Assembly: GCA_943329845.2 (NCBI GenBank)
Contig: CALQFM020000019.1
Location: 1 to 58,665, forward strand
Source of the DNA: Candidatus Kuenenia stuttgartensis
Lineage (GTDB): Bacteria > Pseudomonadota > Alphaproteobacteria > SMXS01
Direction of reading: 5' to 3'
DNA: 58,665 nt
Below are positions 41,817 through 50,390 of the stretch, piece by piece; within the stretch, counting starts at the first letter, position 1, and every line of letters starts with the position of its first letter. Under the pieces are notes generated by a model. That model was not told where the DNA came from and did no database searches. It saw only the letters and a list, made by a program, of their open reading frames with translations. Both the position numbers and the translations under genes were made by a program.

Positions 41817-43222
41817 GCTTTCGCCATGTCCTGATGATCGGCGTCGCGGCAGCCGGACTGGCGTCCTGCGGCGCCACGCCCAGACCGCTGCCCACCGCCG
41901 AACTGCAGCAATCGTGGCAGGGTGCGCCCGACGGCGCCAAGATCGTCGAGGTCGCGCCCAAGGCGTGGTGGCTGGATTTCGACGATCCGGTACTCGCGAA
42001 ACTGATCGACATGGCGCAAACCCGCAACCTGGACCTGCGCCTTGCCGAAAGCCGGGTCATGGAAGCCCGCGCGCTGCGCAAGGGCGCCCGCGCCGAGCTG
42101 TTCCCCGAATTGACAGGCGCGGCCGGTGCCGAGCGCGCCCGCCAGCACCTGACGGCCGCCAACGCCGGACAGACACGCACGTCCAACACCTTCGGCCTGT
42201 CGCTGGGCGCGGCGTGGGAGGCGGATTTGTTCGGCCGCCTGCGCAGCGAGGCGCGCGCCGCCAACGCCGACCTGCTGGCGAGCGAATCCGACCGCGACGC
42301 GGTGCGCCTGACCCTGCTGGCCGAGGTGGCGCGCACCTACATGGAGTTCCGGCTCTACCAGGCCCAGGCCGTGCTGGCCGAGAAGAATGCCGACGCGCAG
42401 GCGGGCACGGTGCGGATCACCCGCGCCCGGTTCAACCAGGGCATGGGCAGCCGCCTCGACCTGGAGCGGACCGTGGCGCAGCTCGCCCAGACCCGCGCGA
42501 CGGTGCCGCAGGCTCGCGAGCAGGCGGAATCCGCGCGGTACCGGCTGGTACTGCTCCTGGCGACACGGCCCGAAGACCTGGCGGCCCTCGTCCCCGAGCA
42601 AGGCGCCATGCCGGACGCCAACGCGCTGGTGGTGCTCGCCGCACCCACTCAGGTGATCGCCCTGCGGCCCGATGTGCGCGCCGCCGAGCGCCGGCTGCTG
42701 GCCGCTGCCGAGCGGGTCAAGGCGGCGGAAGCCCTGCGCTATCCGCAAATCACCCTGTCCGGCCTGCTCGGCGTGGAGAGCGACCGGATCGGCGAACTGT
42801 TCAACCCGGGCACCAGGATATGGTCGGCGGGCGCGTCGCTGCTTCAGCCGCTGTTCGACTTCGGCCGCATCCGCGCCAACATCGACGCCGCCGACGCGCG
42901 TCAGGAACAGGCCTATCTGAGCTACGAGTTGACCGTGCGCACCGCGCTGCAGGAGGCGCAGACCGCCATCATCCTCTACACCCAGGGCGTGATCCGGCAG
43001 AAGGAACTGGGCAACGCCGTAGAGGCGGCGCGCAAGGCCGCCGATCTGGCCCACCGCCAATACCAGGAAGGCACGCTGGGACTGCTGGAGGTGCTGGACT
43101 CCGAACGCACCCTCTATGACGCCGAGACCGACTGGACCTCGGCCACCGCCGACGTATCCATGCGGCTGGTGAGCGTTTACCAGACCATGGGCGTGGTGCC
43201 GCCCGCCGCCCCGCCTGGCTGA
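41813..43222 (+). CDS. Outer-membrane efflux lipoprotein (NodT/OprM family)
   Basis: A 469-residue outer-membrane channel of the TolC class. The signal ends in AGLASC, a lipobox, so the protein is lipidated. It carries two outer-membrane-efflux repeats with long alpha-helical stretches (KLIDMAQTRNLDLRLAESRV and IALRPDVRAAERRLLAAAER). The start at 41813 overlaps the permease stop (ATGA); a longer in-frame reading to 41405 lies inside the permease gene. It completes the tripartite pump with the two preceding genes. Confidence 0.93.
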   Translation: MSFRHVLMIGVAAAGLASCGATPRPLPTAELQQSWQGAPDGAKIVEVAPKAWWLDFDDPVLAKLIDMAQTRNLDLRLAESRVMEARALRKGARAELFPELTGAAGAERARQHLTAANAGQTRTSNTFGLSLGAAWEADLFGRLRSEARAANADLLASESDRDAVRLTLLAEVARTYMEFRLYQAQAVLAEKNADAQAGTVRITRARFNQGMGSRLDLERTVAQLAQTRATVPQAREQAESARYRLVLLLATRPEDLAALVPEQGAMPDANALVVLAAPTQVIALRPDVRAAERRLLAAAERVKAAEALRYPQITLSGLLGVESDRIGELFNPGTRIWSAGASLLQPLFDFGRIRANIDAADARQEQAYLSYELTVRTALQEAQTAIILYTQGVIRQKELGNAVEAARKAADLAHRQYQEGTLGLLEVLDSERTLYDAETDWTSATADVSMRLVSVYQTMGVVPPAAPPG

Positions 43223-43264
43223 GGCCGCAAGCAGGGCATCGTGCCGCCAGCCGGAGCCTGAACG

Positions 43265-43930
43265 ATGACCATCACCATCACCGCCTTTGAGCGCTCCCCC
43301 GATCGTGGCAGGGGTCTGGCGCGTGACATGCGCGTCCGCTGGGCATTGGAAGAGGTGGGGCAACCTTACGACGTTCGTCTCGTGTCGTTCAGTGCGCTGA
43401 AGGAGCCCGCGCACCAAGCGATTCATCCTTTCGGGCAGATACCGACCTATGAAGATGGAGGTCTCGCGCTGTTCGAGTCGGGGGCAATCGTCCTTCATAT
43501 CGCCGAGCGCCATGCCGGCCTGCTGCCGGAAGACGCGAATGCCCGGGCGCGCGCGATCGCATGGATGTTTGCCGCGCTCAACACGGTAGAGCCGCCGATC
43601 GTTGAACGCTCGCTGGCCACGCTCGTGGAGCGCGACAGAACCTGGTACGACGAGCGCCTGCCTATCCTCGATGATCGCGTCCATGCCCGGCTGGACGAGG
43701 TTGCCCACCGGCTTGGCCATGAAGAATGGCTCGATGGCGCGTTCAGCGCCGGTGACCTGCTGATGGTGACGGTGCTGCGCAGGTTGGACGGCTCGGGTCT
43801 GTTGGAGGACTATCCCACCCTTGCCGCCTATATCGCTCGCGGCGAAGCCCGGCCCGCCTACCAACGGGCATTCGACGATCAATTGGCGGTTTTTACCGGA
43901 AGTTCCCCGAAAGGGGACGGGGTGTCCTGA
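43265..43930 (+). CDS. Glutathione S-transferase family protein
   Basis: A 221-residue GST. The thioredoxin-like N-domain has VRWALEEVGQPYDVRLVSF and the glutathione-binding cis-proline IHPFGQIPTYEDGGLALFESGAIVLHIAE; the helical C-domain contains FSAGDLLMVTVLRRL. The usual catalytic Ser/Tyr/Cys is not obvious in the start ITAFERSPDRGRG, where an arginine or serine could act. GGAGCCTG precedes the ATG. It lies 42 bases after the efflux operon on the same strand and may be co-transcribed as a detoxification gene. Confidence 0.88.
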   Translation: MTITITAFERSPDRGRGLARDMRVRWALEEVGQPYDVRLVSFSALKEPAHQAIHPFGQIPTYEDGGLALFESGAIVLHIAERHAGLLPEDANARARAIAWMFAALNTVEPPIVERSLATLVERDRTWYDERLPILDDRVHARLDEVAHRLGHEEWLDGAFSAGDLLMVTVLRRLDGSGLLEDYPTLAAYIARGEARPAYQRAFDDQLAVFTGSSPKGDGVS

Positions 43931-43946
43931 AGCCGCGACGCAGCGG

Positions 43947-44330
43947 CTAGGCCTGCGTCCCTGCGCCTTCGATGATCGGCAGGAGTTCCCCCAGGCTGAA
44001 TGGCTTGGGAAGAAATGCGACACCGGGAAGCGCGGTCGATTGGCGGCCAGAGGTGAGGACGACTGGCAGGGCCGGCCTGTTCACCTTGATCCACTGCGCC
44101 AGACCGACGCCGTTTATGCTGCCAGGCATCTCGATGTCGGAAAGGACCAGGTCGACCCGCCGGTTTTCCATGAGGAACTGCAGCGCCTCGTCACCGGTTT
44201 CGGCTTCCACGACCGTAATGCCTTTGCGACGCAGAAAGCTGGCAAGCGCCGTCAGCAGCGACCGTTCATCCTCTACCAGCAGGATGACCCGTTCGCCCAG
44301 ATCAACGGCAGGTATATTAAGTTCCGACAC
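43947..44330 (-). CDS. Receiver-only response regulator
   Basis: A 127-residue single REC domain. Acidic pocket residues are Glu20/Asp21 in LLVEDE, the phosphorylated aspartate is Asp65 in LVLSDIEMPG, and the conserved lysine is Lys109 in FLPKPF. There is no output domain, as in CheY- or DivK-like stand-alone receivers, or receivers acting in hybrid-kinase chains. The start is GTG. It is convergent with the GST gene. No histidine kinase is in the window. Confidence 0.9.
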   Translation of the reverse strand: MSELNIPAVDLGERVILLVEDERSLLTALASFLRRKGITVVEAETGDEALQFLMENRRVDLVLSDIEMPGSINGVGLAQWIKVNRPALPVVLTSGRQSTALPGVAFLPKPFSLGELLPIIEGAGTQA

Positions 44331-44454
44331 AGAAGCCTCAATCGGACCACACGCGCAGCATCATTGCGCCATAACAATGCGCCCCTACCTGCGGTTGTGC
44401 AAGATGGCAATTCGTCGGCGAGGGTCCAGTGAGCCAAATGATCGCCAAAAGAAA

Positions 44455-44480
44455 AGGGAGCCGACCGTAGCCGGCTCCCT
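44455..44480 (-). terminator. Terminator of VOC paralogue 3
   Basis: Stem AGGGAGCCG with CGGCTCCCT, read on the minus strand into TTTTCTTTTGG, 18 bases after the VOC stop. Confidence 0.85.
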
Positions 44481-44498
44481 GTTCTCGTCAGACAATGC

Positions 44499-45086
44499 TT
44501 ACTGGCGGCCTTCGCGGTTATTCGTGTTCTCGCGGATCAGGTCGGTCACGCCGTCCCATTCCTCGTGCATGGTCTGCCAGCCGTCGAACAGCTTGCAGAT
44601 GACGGGGGCGTCGCCGTGCAGTTCGACGAAGCAGCCCATGTCCTTGCGGCAATCCATGTAGGCCACGTAGTCGCCGCCCCAAAGTTCGCAGGCGACCTCG
44701 TAACCGGCGGCCTGGAAGCGGCGGACTTCCTCCTGCACGTTCGGCACCAGCACGCCGACATGGTGGAAGCCGTTCTCGCCCTTCTTGTACATGTCGCGGT
44801 AGATCGACGGCGTGTCGTCGTGCTGCGCGATGAACTGGATGTGGGCCGGGCCGGCCTGGCCGAAGGCGTAGGACACATCGGCCTCGATGTGCTTGCCGCG
44901 GTACAGGAAGCCCTCGCCGATGTGATGGCGGACCACGAAGAACGGGCCGGCGCCGAGCATCTTGTTCCACTTGTGGCAGGCCTCGTCGATGTCGTCGACG
45001 AACCAGGCATACTGGCGGATCGGGTGACGGATCAGGCCGCGGGCATTCAGGCGATTGGTCGGAATCTGGAAGCTGAGGTCATTCAT
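44499..45086 (-). CDS. VOC-superfamily protein, paralogue 3
   Basis: A 195-residue VOC protein, longer than its paralogues by an N-terminal extension (MNDLSFQIPTNRLNARG). It shares IQFIAQHDDTPSIYRDMYKK and NGFHHVGVLVPNV, and closes with DMGCFVELHGD. It starts at ATG 45086 with GGGGAGAAC upstream. It lies 74 bases downstream of a double-hotdog thioesterase on the same strand, with a palindrome at 45108-45121 between them, and ends in its own terminator. Substrate unknown. Confidence 0.82.
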   Translation of the reverse strand: MNDLSFQIPTNRLNARGLIRHPIRQYAWFVDDIDEACHKWNKMLGAGPFFVVRHHIGEGFLYRGKHIEADVSYAFGQAGPAHIQFIAQHDDTPSIYRDMYKKGENGFHHVGVLVPNVQEEVRRFQAAGYEVACELWGGDYVAYMDCRKDMGCFVELHGDAPVICKLFDGWQTMHEEWDGVTDLIRENTNNREGRQ

Positions 45087-45107
45087 GTCGGTTCTCCCCG
45101 GGGACAT

Positions 45108-45121
45108 TCATGCGTGCATGA
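45108..45121. promoter_or_regulatory. Palindrome TCATGC-GT-GCATGA upstream of VOC paralogue 3
   Basis: Perfect six-base arms around GT, 22 bases before the VOC start codon, where a repressor would block transcription. Compare ACATGCGCATGT before VOC paralogue 2. Confidence 0.4.
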
Positions 45122-45160
45122 TAACAGCGTCGGCGCCGCTGGCAACTGAGATCAATCGGA

Positions 45161-46087
45161 TTATTCGGCCGCCTCGTCCTTGATGTCCGGCCGCTTGTTC
45201 GAGGCCAGCGCCTCGCGCATGGCTGGCGGGAATTCGGCGGAGCGCCGCGCGTCCAGGTCGAAGGCGATGCCGAACTGCAGGCCCAGGCTGATCGGCTCGC
45301 CGGTTTCCTCGTTGTAGCTCCAGTGTTGGAACACCATGGTCTTGGCGGTGACGTCGGCGTGGCGGGTTTCGCTGACGACGGGCTCGCCCAGCCGCGGCAC
45401 GCGGAACATCACGTGCCGACTTTCCATGGTGGCGATGGCGACACGCCGAGCCACGTCCGGATCGAACACCCGGTGCTTCATCTCGATCTTGATGGGCATG
45501 CGCGCCAGCGCGATGGTCTTGGCATCGGAGATGTCCATGAAGCCGTAGCCGTCGCACTCGGCCGCCTCGACAGTGTAGGACGGGAAGCGTACGAAGCTGC
45601 CCTCGCCTTGGGCCGCCTCTCGGCTGACTGGCGAGACCGGCTCGATGGGCAGGCTACGCGGCCTGCCCCGGTCGGGCCACTCGATCATGGCCTCGGCCGC
45701 CGCGTCCAGCACGTCCTGCGGGATCGTCCTGGAGGCGCGGGTGGCGCCGTCGAACAGGCCGAAGCCGTGGTTGAAGGTAGCGGCCACATCGCCGGTGTCG
45801 CGGTTGAACATTTCCATGTAGGCGTCGATGCGGTCCGGTCCCGCCTGGCGCACGCCGCCGCGCACGGCGAGCGGCGCACCCTCGAGCTGCTCGCGGTAGA
45901 AGCGGGTGTGGACGTCCATGATCTGGACCACCGCGCGATCGTCGCGCAGCCGGTCGAAGCCCAGGCCCAGATAAGACGCCATGTTGAGCGTGCCGCGCGC
46001 CGCCTTGCGGGCGTAGACCCGCACATTCATGTGGCCGAGATTGTCGATTTCCGCCGGTTCGACCCGGCTTTCCGAATAGATCCGCAT
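45161..46087 (-). CDS. Double-hotdog acyl-CoA thioesterase-like protein, paralogue 2
   Basis: A 308-residue protein with two hotdog modules. Module 1 reads ESRVEPAEIDNLGHMNVRVYARKAARG, matching D..GH.N; module 2 near residue 180 has VEAAECDGYGFMDISD. The layout equals the protein at 13334-14266 (310 residues), including the aligned AEAMIEWPDRGRPRSLP linker. The ATG at 46087 has GGGAAGCC upstream; the reading to 46192 is not needed. It precedes VOC paralogue 3, so acyl-CoA turnover and a VOC enzyme appear linked. Confidence 0.8.
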   Translation of the reverse strand: MRIYSESRVEPAEIDNLGHMNVRVYARKAARGTLNMASYLGLGFDRLRDDRAVVQIMDVHTRFYREQLEGAPLAVRGGVRQAGPDRIDAYMEMFNRDTGDVAATFNHGFGLFDGATRASRTIPQDVLDAAAEAMIEWPDRGRPRSLPIEPVSPVSREAAQGEGSFVRFPSYTVEAAECDGYGFMDISDAKTIALARMPIKIEMKHRVFDPDVARRVAIATMESRHVMFRVPRLGEPVVSETRHADVTAKTMVFQHWSYNEETGEPISLGLQFGIAFDLDARRSAEFPPAMREALASNKRPDIKDEAAE

Positions 46088-46192
46088 GGCTTCCCGATGA
46101 CCAAGGCGCCGGGCCGCGAAGGCCTCAAGCGCGAATGACTTTTCCCGTTCTATTGAGCATGGCTTGGCGGGCCGATCAAGAGGTTGGCACAA

Positions 46193-46221
46193 AAAAAGGG
46201 GCGGCCCGAGGGCCGCCCCGT
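46193..46221 (-). terminator. Strong terminator of the autotransporter-like gene
   Basis: A 10-bp perfect stem GGGGCGGCCC/GGGCCGCCCC, loop GA (46198-46219). On the minus strand it is followed by seven T. Confidence 0.9.
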
Positions 46222-46243
46222 AGACTGAACCCGGTGCTTCTTC

Positions 46244-48436
46244 CTAGAAGCGGAACCGCACGCCACCGTTGATGATGTGGTTGGTGTAGTCGCCACCGAG
46301 TTCGCTGCTGAAGTCGAAGAACACGGACCAGGTGCTGCTGATGACCCAGTTCACGCCAAGGCCGAAGGTGAACACCGTGTTGGCGCCCGGCTCGCCCCAC
46401 ACCGTGAAGCTGGCCGACTGGCCGACGAACCGCGAGGTGATCGGGCGCAGGTTGTTCTCCAGCTCGTGCGACACACCGACCCTGACGTAAGGCACCAGGG
46501 CGGCGCTGCGCGAGTTGCCGACCATGAACGCCTTGGTCACGACCAGGTTGGTCTCGACGCGCATGGAGTCGGAGCCGTGCCGGTCGATATCGAGGCTGAC
46601 CGAGCCGGCGCCCGTCTCCGTGACCGGACCCTGGCTCACGTGAGCGAAGGTGAAGCCGACGTTCGGGATCGCGAACCAGCCGTCGTCCAGGTGGAACGAG
46701 TAGCCCGCCTTGATGTGGGCATAGGCCACGTCGCCGTCGTGCTTGGAGTGGGCGGTGCGGTCGATGGCGCCGAACGTGATGTCGCGGTTCGTCGTCATGC
46801 TGAGGTCGCCATAGCCGCCGACCACATCGACGAACCACCGCTTGCCGTAGAAGGTGGCGTAACCTGCCACCTGCCAGCTGTCGACGTCGCCATCGCCAAG
46901 GCGGCCCTTGACCTCCATGTCGGTGTTGCCGAAGCCGCCCATCAGGCCAACGATGATGTTGGGGTTGACCTGATAGTCGAGGCCCAGGAAGCCTGCGACA
47001 TGATCCATGTTGTAACCGAGGAAGCCGCGCTTATCCCGGCTGATGTCGGTGTTGCCATAGCCGCCCTGGACCCAGAACGAGAACCGGTCGTCGTTGCTGT
47101 TGCCCACGGCCGAACCGCTGCCGAACTTGACCACCTGGGCGTTCACCCGGACGCCGTTGCGGGCACCGCGGAGGCGGTCGGACGCGGTCTGGACGCCTGC
47201 CTTGGCATAGTACAGGCCGGCTTCGGTGTAGCCGTTGTACCATTCCGGATGCAGATCATCGAGGCCGGCCGGGATGTTCGGATCGAGGCCGAGCTGGGCC
47301 GCCACATAGGCCAGGTCGTCATTCGGGGCGACGCTGACGCCGAAGGGGATCAGCAGGTCGAGATAGTCGGCGGTAGCCTGCTGGTTGAGCGTCAGCGGGC
47401 CGAAATTGCCGTCTCCGAACACCGGAATGGTGGTCAGGATCACCGAGTTCGGCAGGTATTGCAGCACGCCCTTGAACAGGCCGGCGGTGACGGTCTCGTC
47501 CTGCGTCGTCGACGGATCGTCCTGTACGAGTTCCACCAGGCCGTTGTCGACGATGTCGTCGAACGTGCCGTACACGCCGCCCTGGGCGGTGATCAGGGTG
47601 TAGGTTTTGCCGCCCTTCAGGTAGCTGCCATGCGGCGTGGGCTCGCCGTCCTCGTCATAGTCGAAGCTGTCGACGAGGCCGTCATTGTTCACGTCGGCGA
47701 ACGCACCCTCGAAGATGATGTGGGCGGTGCCGTTCAGGTTCGCCTTGCCGTCGGTCGACGTCTTGGTGGACTTGAAGACCTCGAGCAGGTCGGCGGCGAA
47801 AGGATCCACCTCGGCCTCGAAGATGCCGCCTGTGGTGCCGGCGACCGGGTCGGGGTCGGCGAAGTTGACATTGCCGACCACGCCTAGGGTGCCGATGGAG
47901 TTTCCGGGCGACAGGGTGCCGCCGTCATTGACGTCAACGACGCCGATCACCGTGCCATGGCCGCCCAGGGTGCCGCCGGCATTGACCTCGACCGTCGGCG
48001 AGGTCAGCACCGCGCTGTTGATCGGCGCGAGGACGTCGGGAGTGTCCAGGTCGTCGTCATGGTCGGTGAGGCCGGTGCCGCCGATATTGAGGCGACCGCC
48101 ATTGATGTTGGTGACCACGTCGACCGTGACCGCGCCGTTCAGGTCGAAGGTGCCGCCGTCGACCTTTTCGAGTGTCTCGATCTCGACGGCGTTGCCGTCG
48201 AAGACGCCCTGTCCCTCGCCGTCCAGCGTCAGGATGTCGTTCTCGACGTTGCCGCCGTCATCGCCCATGTCGATTCGCGGGGGAGACACGATCCTGGCGC
48301 TCACCGACCCGCCGCTGCTCTCCGTGGTGGCCGGCGCGGTCGCGGCCGTGAAACGGGCACGGCTGGTGAACTGGTCCCAGGATCTGTTCCCCTCAGACCA
48401 TTCCAAGGTCACGCTACAGAGCGGGCTCCTGTGCAA
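46244..48436 (-). CDS. Autotransporter barrel-domain protein, probably 5'-truncated
   Basis: A 730-residue reading. The first half has passenger-type repeats (VEVNAGGTLGGHGTVIGVV, VNDGGTLSPGNSIGTL), typical of self-associating autotransporters. The last 280 residues form the autotransporter barrel with GYNMDHVAGFLGLDYQV and YGKRWFVDVVGGYGDLSMT, ending in an aromatic GGVRFRF. There is no signal peptide: the open reading starts at TTG 48436, 23 bases inside the end of the upstream O-antigen ligase gene, with no hydrophobic start or ribosome site. The 5' end appears lost by a rearrangement that joined it to the polysaccharide locus. If so it is a pseudogene-like remnant. Confidence 0.75.
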   Translation of the reverse strand: MHRSPLCSVTLEWSEGNRSWDQFTSRARFTAATAPATTESSGGSVSARIVSPPRIDMGDDGGNVENDILTLDGEGQGVFDGNAVEIETLEKVDGGTFDLNGAVTVDVVTNINGGRLNIGGTGLTDHDDDLDTPDVLAPINSAVLTSPTVEVNAGGTLGGHGTVIGVVDVNDGGTLSPGNSIGTLGVVGNVNFADPDPVAGTTGGIFEAEVDPFAADLLEVFKSTKTSTDGKANLNGTAHIIFEGAFADVNNDGLVDSFDYDEDGEPTPHGSYLKGGKTYTLITAQGGVYGTFDDIVDNGLVELVQDDPSTTQDETVTAGLFKGVLQYLPNSVILTTIPVFGDGNFGPLTLNQQATADYLDLLIPFGVSVAPNDDLAYVAAQLGLDPNIPAGLDDLHPEWYNGYTEAGLYYAKAGVQTASDRLRGARNGVRVNAQVVKFGSGSAVGNSNDDRFSFWVQGGYGNTDISRDKRGFLGYNMDHVAGFLGLDYQVNPNIIVGLMGGFGNTDMEVKGRLGDGDVDSWQVAGYATFYGKRWFVDVVGGYGDLSMTTNRDITFGAIDRTAHSKHDGDVAYAHIKAGYSFHLDDGWFAIPNVGFTFAHVSQGPVTETGAGSVSLDIDRHGSDSMRVETNLVVTKAFMVGNSRSAALVPYVRVGVSHELENNLRPITSRFVGQSASFTVWGEPGANTVFTFGLGVNWVISSTWSVFFDFSSELGGDYTNHIINGGVRFRF

Positions 48437-49802
48437 CCCGGCTACTTAGTGACTGAGCGCATCCGATGCCGAGGACGAAGGAAAAAGAAGCGGCTATCGC
48501 CGGGATTTGCATCGGGAAATCAACCAAGGAATGTGCCGCGCACAGGATGGAAACAGCAAACGCGACTGCTGGTATATGTTGGTCTTGGCGTCGCAACACA
48601 GCGCCGCTCCAACAACTAATGACGGGAATCATAATAGTGGCAAATAGGACGAGCGCGCCTGCGATCCCAAGTTCAAGCGCATTTTCAAGGTAACTGTTAT
48701 GCGCGGCATCCACAATGGTCGTCAGATTGCTTGGGTCATACATGCGGTAAACGGATTTGAAGCTTCCAAGCCCATATCCCAACCATGGTGACGCCGCTAT
48801 AGCGTCCAAAGAGCTTTCGTAAATCGCGATGCGTTGATCAGCACCGAGTTCGCTCTGGTCGACCCGATCGAGGAGCCTGGCGAGACCGGGGCCGAACAGC
48901 GCGATAACGGCTAATGCCGCTCCCAGAAAAATCACGAATGTGAAACTTGCTTTGGGCCGGCTCCGTCTCAAGAGTGCCGCCACCAACGCAATGAACCCGA
49001 AGCCAGCAGCCGCGAAGCCACCGCGGGAAATGCTCATGATCAACGCGGCGGCAAGAACAAGACCGGAAGCGACCAAATACCAATATCTGGCAACAACCAT
49101 TTCAAGGAATCGGCGTAGCTTTTCTTGTCTTGGTGTGTCGGGGAGCCATAGGCCACGGGTCTCACCGACCAGAAAACCGACAGCGCAGATTAGACCAATC
49201 CCGGCCAGACTGGAAAGGTGATTGGGATTTACAAACGGCATGGCCAAGCGCCCGCCGACCGAGGAGGCTTGTCCCGAACCTTGTGCGTCGAACCACAAGA
49301 AATCATTCCAGCCCAGCAGCCACGACATCATTCCGATTGCCGCGGTCGCAGCGCTTGCGACAGCAATGCCTCCTAGACCGAATTTCGCCAAGCCGCGATC
49401 ATGGCCAGTTTGGAAAGCGAGCCAGAAGATAGCCGCGTAGCTGGTCAATCGCAGCAACGTGTGCAGACCCGCCTGAGGATCAACGGCAATCCTGCCGGGG
49501 CTGGGCACCGGCAATGACTGGGCAGCGATCAGCCATATGGGGTGGTGCCATGCCACCGGGGCAAAGCTGCTGATCTGAAACAGGGCCCAGCTGACAACGA
49601 GCAAGAAGCCAATCAGGCTCCACTTGAGACGACGAAGCGCATGAACCGTGCGATTTCTGCGTAAAGCGACTCCCGTACCCCAGGCGACCAGCAAGCTACC
49701 AGTGACGATGACCATCAGGCTCCAGGCCCAAGGCTGAACCGATCCGAAGGGCAACGGCATCCAACACACCAGGATGAGCAGCGCCGCGAATGTCCAGTTC
49801 AT
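48414..49802 (-). CDS. O-antigen ligase/polymerase-family membrane protein (WaaL/Wzy type)
   Basis: A 462-residue polytopic membrane protein with about ten to twelve hydrophobic segments, among them FAALLILVCWMPLPFGSV, SLMVIVTGSLLVAWGTGVAL and FVIFLGAALAVIALFGPGLA. The motif PFVNPNHLSSLAGIG and the periplasmic loop WLGYGLGSFKSVYRMYDP...DAAHNSYLENALELG are the Wzy_C signature, the H-N-x-Y/L part being conserved in ligases and polymerases. It acts on lipid-linked glycan in the inner membrane. The ATG at 49802 is chosen over 49850 because the first segment then starts at once. It belongs to the minus-strand polysaccharide locus. Confidence 0.9.
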   Translation of the reverse strand: MNWTFAALLILVCWMPLPFGSVQPWAWSLMVIVTGSLLVAWGTGVALRRNRTVHALRRLKWSLIGFLLVVSWALFQISSFAPVAWHHPIWLIAAQSLPVPSPGRIAVDPQAGLHTLLRLTSYAAIFWLAFQTGHDRGLAKFGLGGIAVASAATAAIGMMSWLLGWNDFLWFDAQGSGQASSVGGRLAMPFVNPNHLSSLAGIGLICAVGFLVGETRGLWLPDTPRQEKLRRFLEMVVARYWYLVASGLVLAAALIMSISRGGFAAAGFGFIALVAALLRRSRPKASFTFVIFLGAALAVIALFGPGLARLLDRVDQSELGADQRIAIYESSLDAIAASPWLGYGLGSFKSVYRMYDPSNLTTIVDAAHNSYLENALELGIAGALVLFATIMIPVISCWSGAVLRRQDQHIPAVAFAVSILCAAHSLVDFPMQIPAIAASFSFVLGIGCAQSLSSRVAQEPAL

Positions 49803-50390
49803 GCGTTGCAACGACAGTTCCTTTCTACTCGTCGCCCCTGTTCCCAGCATACGCCAAAGCAGCCGCGCTCGCTGCGATTATGGGGCGCGACAAGCAATGC
49901 CCAGGTTTGGAGCATTTCTTTAACCGCACGCCGCGGGCGGCATCCAATCACGGCATCATGTTCCTCATTTTCACAGGAGTACCTGTGGGTTGAGGCAACG
50001 GTGAAGAACTCCCGCATGGCTCGATAGCACGCCCTCAAAGGCAGGCAGGACGTACCGAGTGCACGACAATTGGCGCGTCACAGGAGGCGTTATCAGGCGC
50101 ATCCCCCTCATATTTGGCGCGGCGCCATCCCTGCCCAATGGCCACGCGGCGGCCCCTCATGAGGAGCAGTCTGGAAAATGGGTTCGTTTCGAAATCCAAG
50201 CATTCGCGTGGACTAAATAATAATGAGTGTTATTTGCAATAACGCTACGGACACCTGAGGGTGCATACCCTCGGCAGGTGGTCCGCCATGACGTCCCCCA
50301 CCGAGCAAACTACGTGTTCAACCCGCTTGGGTCAGACCGCATGTAATACAAAACCGATCTCCTGAACTCAGCCGTTGAGGCCGACCAGGA
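49803..50390. other. Gene-free stretch of about 590 bases in the polysaccharide locus
   Basis: Between the ligase gene and the UDP-glucuronate decarboxylase gene. Short readings in both strands show no domain-like sequence. An inverted repeat, GTTATT-TGC-AATAAC, is at 50229-50243 within an AT-rich patch, possibly a promoter or operator for the ligase gene. I see no RNA gene. Confidence 0.5.

Noticed and set aside
49799-50038. Small readings in both strands upstream of the ligase gene
   Set aside because: No ribosome site, no domain-like sequence and overlapping readings in opposite frames.
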